Assembly: GCF_000178855.1 (NCBI RefSeq)
Contig: NZ_ADVG01000004.1
Location: 1,426,001-1,490,000, forward strand
Origin: Ktedonobacter racemifer DSM 44963
GTDB lineage: Bacteria > Chloroflexota > Ktedonobacteria > Ktedonobacterales > Ktedonobacteraceae
DNA length: 64,000 nt
Reading direction: 5' to 3'
Under the pieces are notes generated by a model, which made no database searches, was not told the origin of the DNA, and saw nothing but the letters and a program-made list of their open reading frames with translations. Below are positions 25,351 to 34,436 of the stretch, in pieces. Both the position numbers and the translations under genes were made by a program. How positions within the stretch are numbered: the stretch's first letter is position 1; each line of letters starts with the position of its first letter.

Positions 25351-25590
25351 CGAGTTTTCGTACGTCTTATATTTGTGTGGCTAAAAAATAGAAGAATTAG
25401 GAAATATGTGGTATTTTTATCAGGTAGAGTGCTGAAATTTAGCATTTGAGACGCTATAATGGAAGATAGTACGCTTTTCTTTATATTACTACATTTGACT
25501 GCCCTTATCCCCCATGGTTCCTTGTCTCCTAGCCTGGCGGCAATGAGCTATTCATCTTAGATCTGGCGGCGTTTCGGTAAGGAGGGAGCC
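25351..25590 (+). other. AT-rich leader of the BTAD regulator gene
   Basis: No gene is seen in the gap between ridA and the regulator apart from the palindrome. The stretch is AT-rich and probably carries the regulator promoter; no box pair stands out clearly. AAGGAGGGA at 25579-25587 fixes the TTG start. Confidence 0.4.
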
Positions 25591-28500
25591 TTGAGTACGA
25601 AAATAACCTATCACCAGCAGGTGAGCTACTGTGGTAAGCCAACGTGTAGCCGCTGCCGCGAAGGGATCGGCCACGGCCCTTACTGGTATGCCTACAAGAC
25701 TGAGAATGGCCACACAACGCGTACATATATCGGCAAGGAGCTTCCCCCCGAGGTAAAGGCTACACAGGAGGAGCTGGCTGGTATGCAACTGGATAAATTG
25801 TCACCACGCGTGACGAGTGCCGCAGCCCTGGAGAGTGGCTCGGCCTTCTTCCGTGCCCATTTGCTGGGGCAGCTACGCCTGGAGCGTCGTGCACAACGCC
25901 AATGGGCTCCCGTGACCGAGAGCGAATGGCGGCAGGGGACGCTCCGCACGCTCTTCGCTTACCTGCTTTGCCAGCCCGGACGGTGTGCCAGTAAGCAGGA
26001 TATCGTGCGCGATCTCTGGCCCGCCGCCGGGGTCGATGCCTGGTCACTGCTGGATAAGACGTTGGCCCACCTGGAGCATGAGCTGGCGACTCCCCTCTCC
26101 ATGAAAGGCGGGAAGGCGACGGCCCGCCAGGCACGTGCGCAGCAGCCCCTAGTACGGATCACGGAAGACGAGGTTATCCTGGCGGGACAGGCCCAGATCT
26201 GGGTAGATGCCGATGGCTTTGAGCAACTCGTAGACGTGCTGACAAGCTCAGCTACTAGCGAGCCAGGACCAGAGCGTGAGCAGTTACTGGTACAGGCCGC
26301 CACGCTCTACGGCGGAGACCTCCTACCTGAGGAGCGCCAGGCCCCATGGCTGCTAGAACGTCGCCTACGCCTGCGCCAGGCCTGGCTCTCGCTTCTAATT
26401 GAGCTGACTGATCTCGCGATAGCCCGCCAGGATTCGTTGGGTGCCCTCAAGATGTTGGATCGCGTGCTGGCGGTCGACTCTCTCAATGAGCAGGCGGTGC
26501 AGCGCTCGATCTATCTGATGGCGCGTCTTAACTGGCGCGGTGATGCGCTACGTGCCTATAAGCGCCTGGAGGCGGAACTGTTCCGGGAAGAGGGACGTAG
26601 ACCCTCGCTCGAAACTCGTGAACTCTATGATGCCGTGCGCAATGGGCGCGAGCCACAACCTGTCTTCGCCTCTACACACGCCACACCCCAGGTGGCTCAT
26701 TCGGTTCCCGCGGCTCCTGCATCCCCCACGGCCTCTGTACCCCCAGTAGCCGCGTACGCCAGTAGCAGACCCCCAGTCCAGATTGGTCGCCCGCGCCAGA
26801 GTCCCCTTGTAGGGCGTACCAGCGAGCTGGAGACGCTGTATGGCTTACTCGACGAGGTGGAGCAGCAGGGGCGCCAGGCATATCACTCACAGCGTCGGGC
26901 CACGGGCCTGCCACTGGATACGCAGCGTCGTCCGCAATGTGTCTTTTTAATGGGGGTGACAGGTATTGGCAAGACGCGCCTGGCGGAAGAGATGGCGCGC
27001 CAGGCACGTCTGCATGGCTGGAATATCGCCTGGAGCCGTGTCTACCATCAAGAGAGCGGTATTCCTTACCACATCTGGACCGATGCGCTCCGCAAGACCA
27101 TAGCCGAAGCCAAGCTCTTCTCGGATATATTCGCCTCCTTTGGTACTCATGCACAGCTAGCGGGTTCATCCTCGCTCGCGGCGCCGGGTACGCAAAGCTC
27201 GCGCCTTGCTCTCCAGGAGCGCACACAGGTGGTGACCCAGGAGCAGAAGAACCTCTCGCGCTCCACCAGGGGCCGCCCACGGCGTGCGCCTCGTGAGATG
27301 CCGCCCGCGCCAGAGGCGTTGCCTACCGCTTCACTGCAACTCCAGCCGCTGGTAACCCTTCTGCCTGAGCTGGCCTCGCTGGTACCTAATCCGCGTGGCA
27401 CCCTTATGCCTTTCCTCTCGCCTGAGCAGGAGCAGTTACGCTTGCACGAGGCCGTACGTGATCTCCTCTTCGCCGCCAGTGAGTCCGCGCCCCTGTTGGT
27501 GGTGCTTGACGATATCCAGTGGGCAGATGCCAGTAGCGGTGATCTGCTGGGCTATCTCGCGCGCCATGCTGCGGGCCGACCCCTGCTCTTCGTTGCCACC
27601 TGTCGCGAGACCGAGCTGCCGGAGACGCACCCTTTGCGCAACCTGATCAACCATATGCAACGTGAGCACTCGGTGCGTACCCTCCAGATTGAGCCGTTGA
27701 GCAGCGAGGAGATCGCGCGCCTGGTGTCGCACCTGCCAGAAGACATGGTCCAGCGCATTCAATCGCAGGCCGCGGGCAACCCCTATTTCGCGGAAGAGCT
27801 GGCGCACTCGACGCCTCCCACCCTGCCCTCTTCCATCACCGCCGCGCTTGAGCATCGTGTTCGCACATTAAGTCACGCCTGCCGACAGTTGTTGGGGAGC
27901 GCCGCCGTGCTGGGAGGATCGTTCGAGTTTACTACACTCTATGCCATGGAATCTGCCTCCTCTAGCCCGGTCAATGAGGATACCGTGATCGAGTATCTGG
28001 AAGAGGCCCTGGAATCTGGCGTATTGAGCGAGGAGCGTGTGGGCGTACGTGCTATCTATCACTTCTGGCACCCCCTGCTGGTCAACCATCTGTATGACCA
28101 TGTCTCCGCCGCTCGTCGCGCTCGCCTGCACCAGCGAGCCGCCAATGTCTTGCAAGAAATGTATGAGGGGCATGAAGACGAGGCTGCCGCGACCATTGTA
28201 CGCCACCTCGTCGCCGCAGGTGCTCCCGCGGAACGTATTGTCTACTACGCGCAGCTTGCTGCTGAGCATGCCTATGCCCTGCCCGCATATGCCGAGGCCG
28301 AGCGCCACTATCGGCTAGCATTGGAGCAGCTCGATGCGCCGGAGCGTCCCTTCGCCAGGCGCGACAGCTCGGCTGTTATACCTGAATCAGAGGAGCAGCA
28401 TAATCTACGCCTTAGCCTCCTTGAGCGCCTAGCGGAGTGTACCATGATTCGCGGGCACTTCAGCGAGGCCCGCGCGCTCTATGAGCGTGTCTTGCAGATG

Positions 28501-29625
28501 CGCGACTCAGAGCAGCCCCTGGCGCCCTTCGAGGCCCAGAAACAGGCCCTGCTCTGGGGCGAGGTTGGTCGCTGCTGGCGCAATGCCAGTGATACCAGTA
28601 TGGCTCGCACCTGCTGTGAGCGTGGCGAGCGCGTCTTGCGGGAGGCTGGCATTACCAGTGGACCCGCCTGGGCGCGCCTGCGTTACCAGCAAGGCAGCAT
28701 CTATCGCATGGAGGGACGCTATCGCGAGGGTCGCCAGGCCGCGCGCGAATCGCTGGACTTCTTCGATAGTCAGCAGACCATGCACCTGGTGGGCCCCATT
28801 ATTCAGGCCACGCGCCTGGAGCGTGCCCTGGCCGGTGATCCCGTTGACCTGGGGAATACCCACCGCCTCCTGGGATCACTCTCCGATGCTGAAGGACACG
28901 CCGAAGACGCTCTGGAGCACCTGGAGACCGCCCTCATCATCTTTGAACAAGCCGAGCATAAGCGCTTGATCGCGCACGTCTGCTGCGACCTGAGCTATGT
29001 GCAGATCAAGAAGGGCGACTTTGAAGATGCCCAGGCCAAGCTGCGTCACTCCCTCAACCTGGCCCAGAGCGTCGACGATGCTCCCCTTATCGGCGTCATA
29101 TGCAGCAACTACGGCGAATTGTATGCCATGAAAAACGAGCTGGACGAGGCCGAGAACTGGTATCGCCGCAGCCTGGCCTATGCTCATAGCCATAAAGACA
29201 AGGTTTATATCAGCCAATGGAATAGTCGCCTGGCCGCCGTCCTCCTTGAAGAGGACAAACTTGCGGAGGCTGCGAACTGCATCGTACAAGCCGTCAGGAC
29301 CGCCCGTGTTATCCGCAACAACCCCAGCCTGGGGCGTGCCCTTGTCAGCCTGGGAAATTACCGCATCGCCGAAGCCCTGGGCATGGAGACCCTACCCACC
29401 ATTCGCCGTCGCCTGCTCACACACGCCCTGCACAACCTGAAGCGTGCCCTCGCCCTCGAAGGTCTCGAAGCCGAGACCCGTGTGCGTGCTCACCTGGCCC
29501 ACGCCCACGCTGAACTCCTCCTGGAGCAGCCTGATGCCCGCGAACACCTGCACCAGGCTCTCCACGAGGCCCGCGCCTGCGACCTCGTTTCCCTCGTCCA
29601 ACAAAGCGAGCGCCTATTAGTGTAG
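25591..29625 (+). CDS. Large BTAD/AAA-ATPase/TPR transcriptional regulator
   Basis: The 1344-residue protein starts at TTG with AAGGAGGGA just upstream. Residues 1-60 contain a Cys-rich segment (YCGKPTCSRCREGIGHG) followed by PYWYAYKTENGHTTRTYIGK, a motif shared with the LuxR regulator at 53-56 kb. Next come a winged-helix/BTAD region (about 110-330), a Pro/Ala linker, an AAA-type NTPase with Walker A GVTGIGKTRLAEE (about 455) and Walker B LLVVLDDIQWAD (about 635), and TPR repeats to the C-terminus. Such proteins are SARP/MalT-like signal-integrating activators. The inducer and targets are unknown. The linker contains the dispersed 23-base repeat at 26744-26766. Confidence 0.88.
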   Translation: MSTKITYHQQVSYCGKPTCSRCREGIGHGPYWYAYKTENGHTTRTYIGKELPPEVKATQEELAGMQLDKLSPRVTSAAALESGSAFFRAHLLGQLRLERRAQRQWAPVTESEWRQGTLRTLFAYLLCQPGRCASKQDIVRDLWPAAGVDAWSLLDKTLAHLEHELATPLSMKGGKATARQARAQQPLVRITEDEVILAGQAQIWVDADGFEQLVDVLTSSATSEPGPEREQLLVQAATLYGGDLLPEERQAPWLLERRLRLRQAWLSLLIELTDLAIARQDSLGALKMLDRVLAVDSLNEQAVQRSIYLMARLNWRGDALRAYKRLEAELFREEGRRPSLETRELYDAVRNGREPQPVFASTHATPQVAHSVPAAPASPTASVPPVAAYASSRPPVQIGRPRQSPLVGRTSELETLYGLLDEVEQQGRQAYHSQRRATGLPLDTQRRPQCVFLMGVTGIGKTRLAEEMARQARLHGWNIAWSRVYHQESGIPYHIWTDALRKTIAEAKLFSDIFASFGTHAQLAGSSSLAAPGTQSSRLALQERTQVVTQEQKNLSRSTRGRPRRAPREMPPAPEALPTASLQLQPLVTLLPELASLVPNPRGTLMPFLSPEQEQLRLHEAVRDLLFAASESAPLLVVLDDIQWADASSGDLLGYLARHAAGRPLLFVATCRETELPETHPLRNLINHMQREHSVRTLQIEPLSSEEIARLVSHLPEDMVQRIQSQAAGNPYFAEELAHSTPPTLPSSITAALEHRVRTLSHACRQLLGSAAVLGGSFEFTTLYAMESASSSPVNEDTVIEYLEEALESGVLSEERVGVRAIYHFWHPLLVNHLYDHVSAARRARLHQRAANVLQEMYEGHEDEAAATIVRHLVAAGAPAERIVYYAQLAAEHAYALPAYAEAERHYRLALEQLDAPERPFARRDSSAVIPESEEQHNLRLSLLERLAECTMIRGHFSEARALYERVLQMRDSEQPLAPFEAQKQALLWGEVGRCWRNASDTSMARTCCERGERVLREAGITSGPAWARLRYQQGSIYRMEGRYREGRQAARESLDFFDSQQTMHLVGPIIQATRLERALAGDPVDLGNTHRLLGSLSDAEGHAEDALEHLETALIIFEQAEHKRLIAHVCCDLSYVQIKKGDFEDAQAKLRHSLNLAQSVDDAPLIGVICSNYGELYAMKNELDEAENWYRRSLAYAHSHKDKVYISQWNSRLAAVLLEEDKLAEAANCIVQAVRTARVIRNNPSLGRALVSLGNYRIAEALGMETLPTIRRRLLTHALHNLKRALALEGLEAETRVRAHLAHAHAELLLEQPDAREHLHQALHEARACDLVSLVQQSERLLV
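26744..26766 (+). repeat. Copy of a 23-base dispersed repeat inside coding sequence
   Basis: The 23 bases starting CAGTAGCCGCGTACGC are identical, in opposite orientation, to 61084-61106, and nearly identical to both arms of the palindrome at 22953-23012. Here they encode part of a Pro/Ala-rich linker, so the insertion is in frame. Confidence 0.8.
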
Positions 29626-30318
29626 CTCGACCAGGTCGGGGTCGGTGGGGGCAAATTCCCTGCTTTCAGGATAGAGTTCGAAGGCCTGTTGTAGCGTCGT
29701 CTTGGCTTTCTCTAGCTGGTCATGCGTAGCGTAGAAGCAGGCCAGGTTATAGAGCATGTAACCTTTTAGCGTGTCGGGCACCTCACCCTCTACGACCCTG
29801 CCCGCCCAGGCCTCATATGTGTGTAGCGCGCCTGCAACGTCGTGCCGGTCGAGGAGATAATACCCCAGGTGAATCTGGGTATGCTCGTAGCAAATTCCCA
29901 TGAAGGAGAGGTAGAGTGGCATACCTTCTTGCACCCAGTCGAAGCGCTTGAAGGCCGTCAAATCCTCTTCTGAGAATTGCTCGGTCAACGCGATGAGATC
30001 GGCATATACCTGGTTGGATTCAGCGAGAATGTCTGGCCAGGAGTGATAGCGGTTCTCCTCGAAGACGACGGGATTGATCTGCTCAAAATGCCCAATCTCC
30101 TCCGGCTGTGGCTCCTGGCGTAACTGGGCCTGCAACTTGAGCACGAGTCGCTGCCGCCAGAACGACAGGTGCGCCACATGGTCTTTGGCAGACCAGTGGT
30201 CAGGCTCGCCAATAGCAGCCAGCTCGGCGGAAGGCAGTCCCTGAAAAAAGGCATTCTGCTCAGCCTGTGCCTGGCGTAAGAGGTCAAGTAAAATGGGTTT
30301 AAAAGCCTGTTTGCTCAT
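29617..30318 (-). CDS. DinB-like four-helix protein with TPR-like tail
   Basis: This is a 233-residue protein. The first 150 residues show a DinB/DfsB-type pattern: LLDLLRQAQAEQNAFFQGLP, then DHWSAKDHVAHLSFWRQRLV with the conserved W-S-x-x-x-x-x-x-H, and YEHTQIHLGYYLL carrying a second His pair. DinB-fold proteins are metal-binding, often thiol- or DNA-damage-related enzymes. The last 60 residues (LKGYMLYNLACFYATHDQLE) form a TPR-like unit. The start at 30318 has AAGGAAG; the frame to 30393 looks unrelated. Its stop codon overlaps the convergent BTAD gene by 9 bases. Confidence 0.75.
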   Translation of the reverse strand: MSKQAFKPILLDLLRQAQAEQNAFFQGLPSAELAAIGEPDHWSAKDHVAHLSFWRQRLVLKLQAQLRQEPQPEEIGHFEQINPVVFEENRYHSWPDILAESNQVYADLIALTEQFSEEDLTAFKRFDWVQEGMPLYLSFMGICYEHTQIHLGYYLLDRHDVAGALHTYEAWAGRVVEGEVPDTLKGYMLYNLACFYATHDQLEKAKTTLQQAFELYPESREFAPTDPDLVELH

Positions 30319-31105
30319 GGTTATTTTTCTTCCTTGCATTGTTTGAATGAAATGGGAACATACGCAAGGCATACATAGCCCTGCAAGCAACATCTAACAT
30401 CACAATATCTAAAGATGGGAGAGAACAAAAGGAGGCAATGCACCGGAAGAGAGGATATAACGCTTGCCTATCAGCAGCAAATATTCCTGACACCTGAGAT
30501 GCAGAGCCCCATTGAAGGCCTAAAGAAACGGCTCATAAAGCGCACCTCCTTTCAGTCTAGCAAAAACGTCATCCAATAAGCCGAGTATACCAGAATGCCC
30601 CGCTTCTAGCAAGGTAAAAAAAAGAGTAAGGGATCTGCTACATGAGGATACAATCATACCGAGATATCGCAAAGACGAGAGAAATAAGGAGCGGACGCAC
30701 CATTCGATTGCTAGGTGCGCCGCTTCTCTTGCATACAGCAAACTTGCTTCTACAGGACCTTTGCAGAGCGGGAATGCTCTCGCTGAATAATATACACGCC
30801 GAACCACTCAATTTAAAGAAATGCTGGCGCATTTTGGCCTGAAAGCAGCTCTTGGAGACAAGCAGAGCAGTCAGTATCACTTAAGATGAACGAATTGTAC
30901 TATGGTCTTTATGGCCAAAAATAAGTAACATATGAGGTGTAATCTGCTCTTTGCTCAAATTAATTATGGCCTAAAGTAAGTAGTACGCGAAGCTTCATTG
31001 TAAATGGTGCTGGGGTTGGCATGGAGGAAGCTGAGGGAAACAGGATTACATCTTTTTAATCACAGGCGATACACCTTTTAGGCCATGACACGTCGTGAGG
31101 TACGT
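30319..31105. other. AT-rich intergenic region, no gene seen
   Basis: No supported gene. Two imperfect direct repeats with TATGGCC followed by AAAATAAGTA or TAAAGTAAGTA occur near 30909 and 30967. The short open frames have no ribosome-binding sites or family features. The region precedes an aldolase pseudogene and may be decayed sequence. Confidence 0.45.
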
Positions 31106-31653
31106 CCTATACTACTGGCGCAGAGATAGGTCATATTGGAGGGAAGAACAGTACACCAGAGGATTTAGATGCCTTTATGCGTGGCTATACTCAAGCCATA
31201 GGAACACAATTTCCTGGTATCAGTAAGATTAGCGTCCAAACTGGGACCAGCCATGGCGGCGTACCCCTGCCTGATGGGGGAATGGCCGAAGTGAAACTCG
31301 ACTTCTCAGTTCTCGAACGGACTGGGCAGGTCGCGCGTGAGAAGTATCACATCTGTGGAGTAGTACAACACGGTGCGTCAACACTTCCCAACGAACTCTT
31401 TGACCAGTTTCCCAGGCATCAAACGCTTGAGATTCACCTGGCGACCGGATTTTAGAATACGCTTTACGCCAGCTTGCCAGAGGAATTGCGCACACGCATG
31501 TATCAGTGGGCAGAGAATAACTGCCAGGGGGAGTGGGAAGAGGGATGGAACAAGCAGCAGCCCATCAGGAAAGCACTTGAGCAACAATTTCGCTCTCTCT
31601 TTGAGAGGTTAAATGTCTTCAATACACAGTCTACATTGGCAAAATATGTTTGA
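31106..31653 (+). pseudogene. Class II fructose-bisphosphate aldolase-like, 3' fragment with nonsense codon
   Basis: The frame reads EIGHIGGKNSTPEDLDAFMR, then ISKISVQTGTSHGGVPLPDG, EVKLDFSVLERTGQVAREKY and VVQHGASTLPNELFDQFPRH. This is the aldolase class II pattern including the phosphate-binding and metal-linked G-S-HGG region. A TAG at 31453-31455 interrupts HLATGF*NTLYASLPEEL, where the family has GFQN, so it looks like a CAG to TAG change. Translation resumes in frame to the real stop at 31651-31653. The N-terminal half, including the first zinc ligands, is missing. Confidence 0.75.
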
Positions 31654-31701
31654 AGATTTACAACGAAAAACAGACTGGCTATAAGGAGCAAACAAACATC
31701 T

Positions 31702-32559
31702 ATGGGAGGCATTTTAGGATTACTTGCCGCGATTGGTTGGGGAAGCGCCGATTTTCTTGCACGGTATGCTACGCGTTATATTGGGAGTTATCGCACGCTC
31801 TTCTTCATTCAGTTCATTGGCCTGGCTGGTTTGAGTGTCGTCATGTTTGCAACTGGGTCTCTACAATCTCTCTCTCGCTTGACGGGTGACATCTGGATCT
31901 GGATGGGCTTGGCGGCTCTCCTTTATACTGGAAGCACACTGGCGCTTTACCGGGCCTTTGAAGTTGGCAAGCTTGCCCTGGTTTCTCCTATCGCAGCCAG
32001 TTACGCGGCTCTTACGACGCTGCTCGCGTTTGTGAGTGGTGAGCAACTTTCCCGGCTTCATGTATTGGGTATAAGTCTTGCTCTTGTGGGAGTACTACTC
32101 GCAGTCATTCCGCAAGCTTCAGGAACAGAGAAGTCTAAGATGCGAGCACGCGGCATTGGCTGGGCCATAGGTGCAGCCATCGGTCTGGGCTTCACCTTCT
32201 GGATCTTAGGTTTCCATATTACACCAACGCTGGGTGGGATCACGCCAATCTGGCTGCTCCGCTTGGTGGCACCAGTCCTGCTCATGTTGGGAGCACGTCC
32301 GCTTGAGCAATCTCTTGAGTTGCCGCCCTACCCAGTCTGGAAATATCTCATAGGTATAGGTCTTCTTGACACGGGTGCCTTTGTCGCTAATGCGCTCGGG
32401 TTTACGCTGGCTCAAGTTTCCCTTGTGAGCGTGCTTGGCTCCCTCTTTAGCGCTGTCACCGTCCTACTGGCCTGGTTTGTCTTGCATGAACAACTCTTCT
32501 GGCGGCAATGGCTGGGAATTGGTACCATTTTTCTGGGAATTTTTCTTGTCAATAGTTGA
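31702..32559 (+). CDS. EamA/DMT-family transporter
   Basis: This 285-residue protein has ten predicted membrane helices in two repeats of five, each an EamA unit. The first opens MGGILGLLAAIGWGSADFLA and the second begins near residue 150 (GIGWAIGAAIGLGFTFWILG). The Gly/Trp-rich start and the last helix ending VSVLGSLFSAVTVLLAWFVL-HEQL follow the family. EamA proteins move small metabolites or drugs; the substrate is unknown. AAGGAG lies about 12 bases before the ATG, a somewhat long spacing. No operon partner is obvious. Confidence 0.87.
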   Translation: MGGILGLLAAIGWGSADFLARYATRYIGSYRTLFFIQFIGLAGLSVVMFATGSLQSLSRLTGDIWIWMGLAALLYTGSTLALYRAFEVGKLALVSPIAASYAALTTLLAFVSGEQLSRLHVLGISLALVGVLLAVIPQASGTEKSKMRARGIGWAIGAAIGLGFTFWILGFHITPTLGGITPIWLLRLVAPVLLMLGARPLEQSLELPPYPVWKYLIGIGLLDTGAFVANALGFTLAQVSLVSVLGSLFSAVTVLLAWFVLHEQLFWRQWLGIGTIFLGIFLVNS

Positions 32560-32696
32560 GACACCCTTTGCATCAAAAAGCAAGAAACTATGCTACCATA
32601 TATTCGTGATAGTCATACTTTGTGTTTACTGGGCAGCATAAAGAAGAGGCGAAAGGAAGTAGTTGTAGATGTTGGAGGGCGTATACGTTTATACAC

Positions 32697-33057
32697 GATC
32701 CGTTGTTGGAGACCAAGTTTGCCATTCCCATTTCACCACATGCCTTGATGACTCGTCCTCGGCTGACCACTCTGCTCAATCAAGGATTGCAGCGGCAACT
32801 ACTTCTTGTCTCAGCGCCAGCTGGTTTCGGCAAAACAACGCTACTTGCACAATGGCAGAAAGCACTTTCGCAGAAGTCGGTGTTTACGGCCTGGGTAACG
32901 CTTGATAAAGGTGACAATTATCTCCTCTCCTTTTGGCGATATGTCCTTGCCGCTTTCAATAAATGTCAGGAAGGTATCGCTACAGAGGCATTAGATGCGG
33001 TTATGGCTCCACAGAAGCCGCGTATCGGGTATGTGCTTACGGCGTTACTCCAATTCA
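32697..33057 (+). pseudogene. N-terminal fragment of a MalT-like LuxR regulator
   Basis: An open frame contains DPLLETKFAIPISPHALMTR, PRLTTLLNQGLQRQLLLVSA, the Walker A PAGFGKTTLLAQW and TAWVTLDKGDNYLLSFWRYV. This is the opening of the AAA-type NTPase of MalT/LuxR-type activators, as in the intact 1003-residue gene at 53-56 kb. The match ends near ALLQFSRSQ; the remaining 700 or more residues, including the LuxR helix-turn-helix, are absent, and the frame then overlaps the MOSC gene. It is a truncated relic. Confidence 0.75.
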
Positions 33058-33184
33058 GTAGAAGCCAAGAACAGAAGGAAAGTTTCCTTCGCCTAGAAAT
33101 TGAAGAGTATATCATGAGTAGTATAAGATATACTATTAGCAACAATAGAGAACGCCGCGAAAATAGGAAGAGAGAAATATACAT

Positions 33185-33844
33185 ATGCCAACTATGCGGG
33201 TTATTTCGGTCAACGTGGGGTTGCCGCGAACGGTCAACTGGGAAGGCAAAGAATTCCAGACCGCCATCTATAAGCAGCCGGTAGAAGGGCGTGTACGTGT
33301 GCGCAAAGAGAACCTAGACGGTGACCGCCAGACTGACCTGAAGAACCACGGTGGGTTTGATAAAGCCGTCTACGCTTATTCCGCCGACAACTATCCCTAC
33401 TGGCAGCGAGAACTGAATCGTGATGAACTGCCCTGGGGTTCCTTTGGCGAGAATCTGACTCTCACAGGCCTCAACGAGCGCGAGGTACGCATCGGCGATA
33501 TATTTCGTATAGGCAATGCAATCTTCCAGGTCACACAGCCGCGCACCCCTTGCTATAAGCTAGAGGCGCGCCTCCAGCAGGAGCGCTTTATCAAGCCTTT
33601 TCAAGATAGTGGCCTCGTCGGCTTCTACCTGGCTGTGCTTGAAGAGGGCGATGTCGCAGCGGGTGATCTAGTTGAACTGCTCAAGCGCGACGAGACCAGT
33701 ATGAGCATCGCCGAAGTCGCAGCGGTCATCGGCGATAAGAGCGACCTCGTGGCCCTGCGCCGCGCCGCCGAACTTGAGCATTTCCCTCCCAAGGTCCGCG
33801 CCATCTTTGCCCGCTCCCTACGCAGAAAAGAAGCATTAGTCTAA
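33185..33844 (+). CDS. MOSC-domain protein (YiiM-like)
   Basis: This 219-residue protein has the MOSC core. RVISVNVGLPRTVNWEGKEF leads into DGDRQTDLKNHGGFDKAVYA, then YWQRELNRDELPWGSFGENL and the typical FQVTQPRTPCYKLEARLQQE, which contains the conserved Cys of the molybdenum-cofactor sulfurase C-terminal fold. A short C-terminal helical extension follows (SIAEVAAVIGDKSDLVALRR). YiiM-type members protect against N-hydroxylated base analogues together with MoCo. A purine-rich GGAAGAGAG precedes the ATG. It lies 3' of the MalT relic and before a repeat-rich gap. Confidence 0.88.
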   Translation: MPTMRVISVNVGLPRTVNWEGKEFQTAIYKQPVEGRVRVRKENLDGDRQTDLKNHGGFDKAVYAYSADNYPYWQRELNRDELPWGSFGENLTLTGLNEREVRIGDIFRIGNAIFQVTQPRTPCYKLEARLQQERFIKPFQDSGLVGFYLAVLEEGDVAAGDLVELLKRDETSMSIAEVAAVIGDKSDLVALRRAAELEHFPPKVRAIFARSLRRKEALV

Positions 33845-33999
33845 AACAGGGTAAGGTAATGGGCGATGGTTTTCGCGCGCTGAGGCTTGCTACTGGCTTC
33901 ACGGCTACTGAGGCGCGTACCTCTCAAAACAGAGTAAGGTAATGGGCGATGGTTTTCTTGCGCGTTGCGCAAGAAAACCATCGCCCATTACCTTACTCT
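33845..33999. repeat. Direct repeat followed by perfect 33-bp palindrome
   Basis: GTAAGGTAATGGGCGATGG occurs at about 33850 and again at 33934 with its context (30 of 31 bases alike). The second copy forms the left arm of a perfect inverted repeat: 33931-33963 pairs with 33967-33999 around a 3-base loop. The right edge is followed by GCGCCGTAGGTGC, like the small hairpin beside the palindrome at 44859. Confidence 0.88.
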
Positions 34000-34203
34000 A
34001 AGAGCGCCGTAGGTGCGAAGAGACCAGGTAGGTGTGACTTTTGCGTATCTCGCAGCCATATTTTTGACGATGAGATAGGCCGTACGATATAAGTAGTCTA
34101 GAAGAGTATCAGTGAACTCCCGCTGAGCTGAAGACGCAGCGGCTTCTTCGGAAGTCGTCGGGTCTGAGGTTTGGTCGCTTTTACGGAAGCTCAAGTTCAC
34201 CAG

Positions 34204-34436
34204 ACTCAGCCCCAGAAATGGGAGCTCCGTTCGCTAGGTCATGTCACCTGCGGTTGACGCATCAGACCGCTGCTCTGTCGCCTGGGTTTAAGTAGGACTG
34301 AGGGAAAGTCCGGTGATTCAGGTGCAAAAAGCCTTTTGAACCTTGTCGAGATGAAGCCGGATTCCTCTGGTGGTCACAGCCAAAGGATACGCACCACCTC
34401 CCTTCGGGGAGAGCATTTTTCCGAAAGGAACGCTGT
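34204..34436 (+). ncRNA. Candidate omegaRNA upstream of iscB
   Basis: The 230 bases before the iscB start hold no gene but several GC-rich stem-loops, including a CTCCC/GGGGAG hairpin near 34400. IscB omegaRNAs are transcribed from the region immediately 5' of iscB, so this is their expected place. The ends are approximate and the structure was not computed. Confidence 0.55.
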
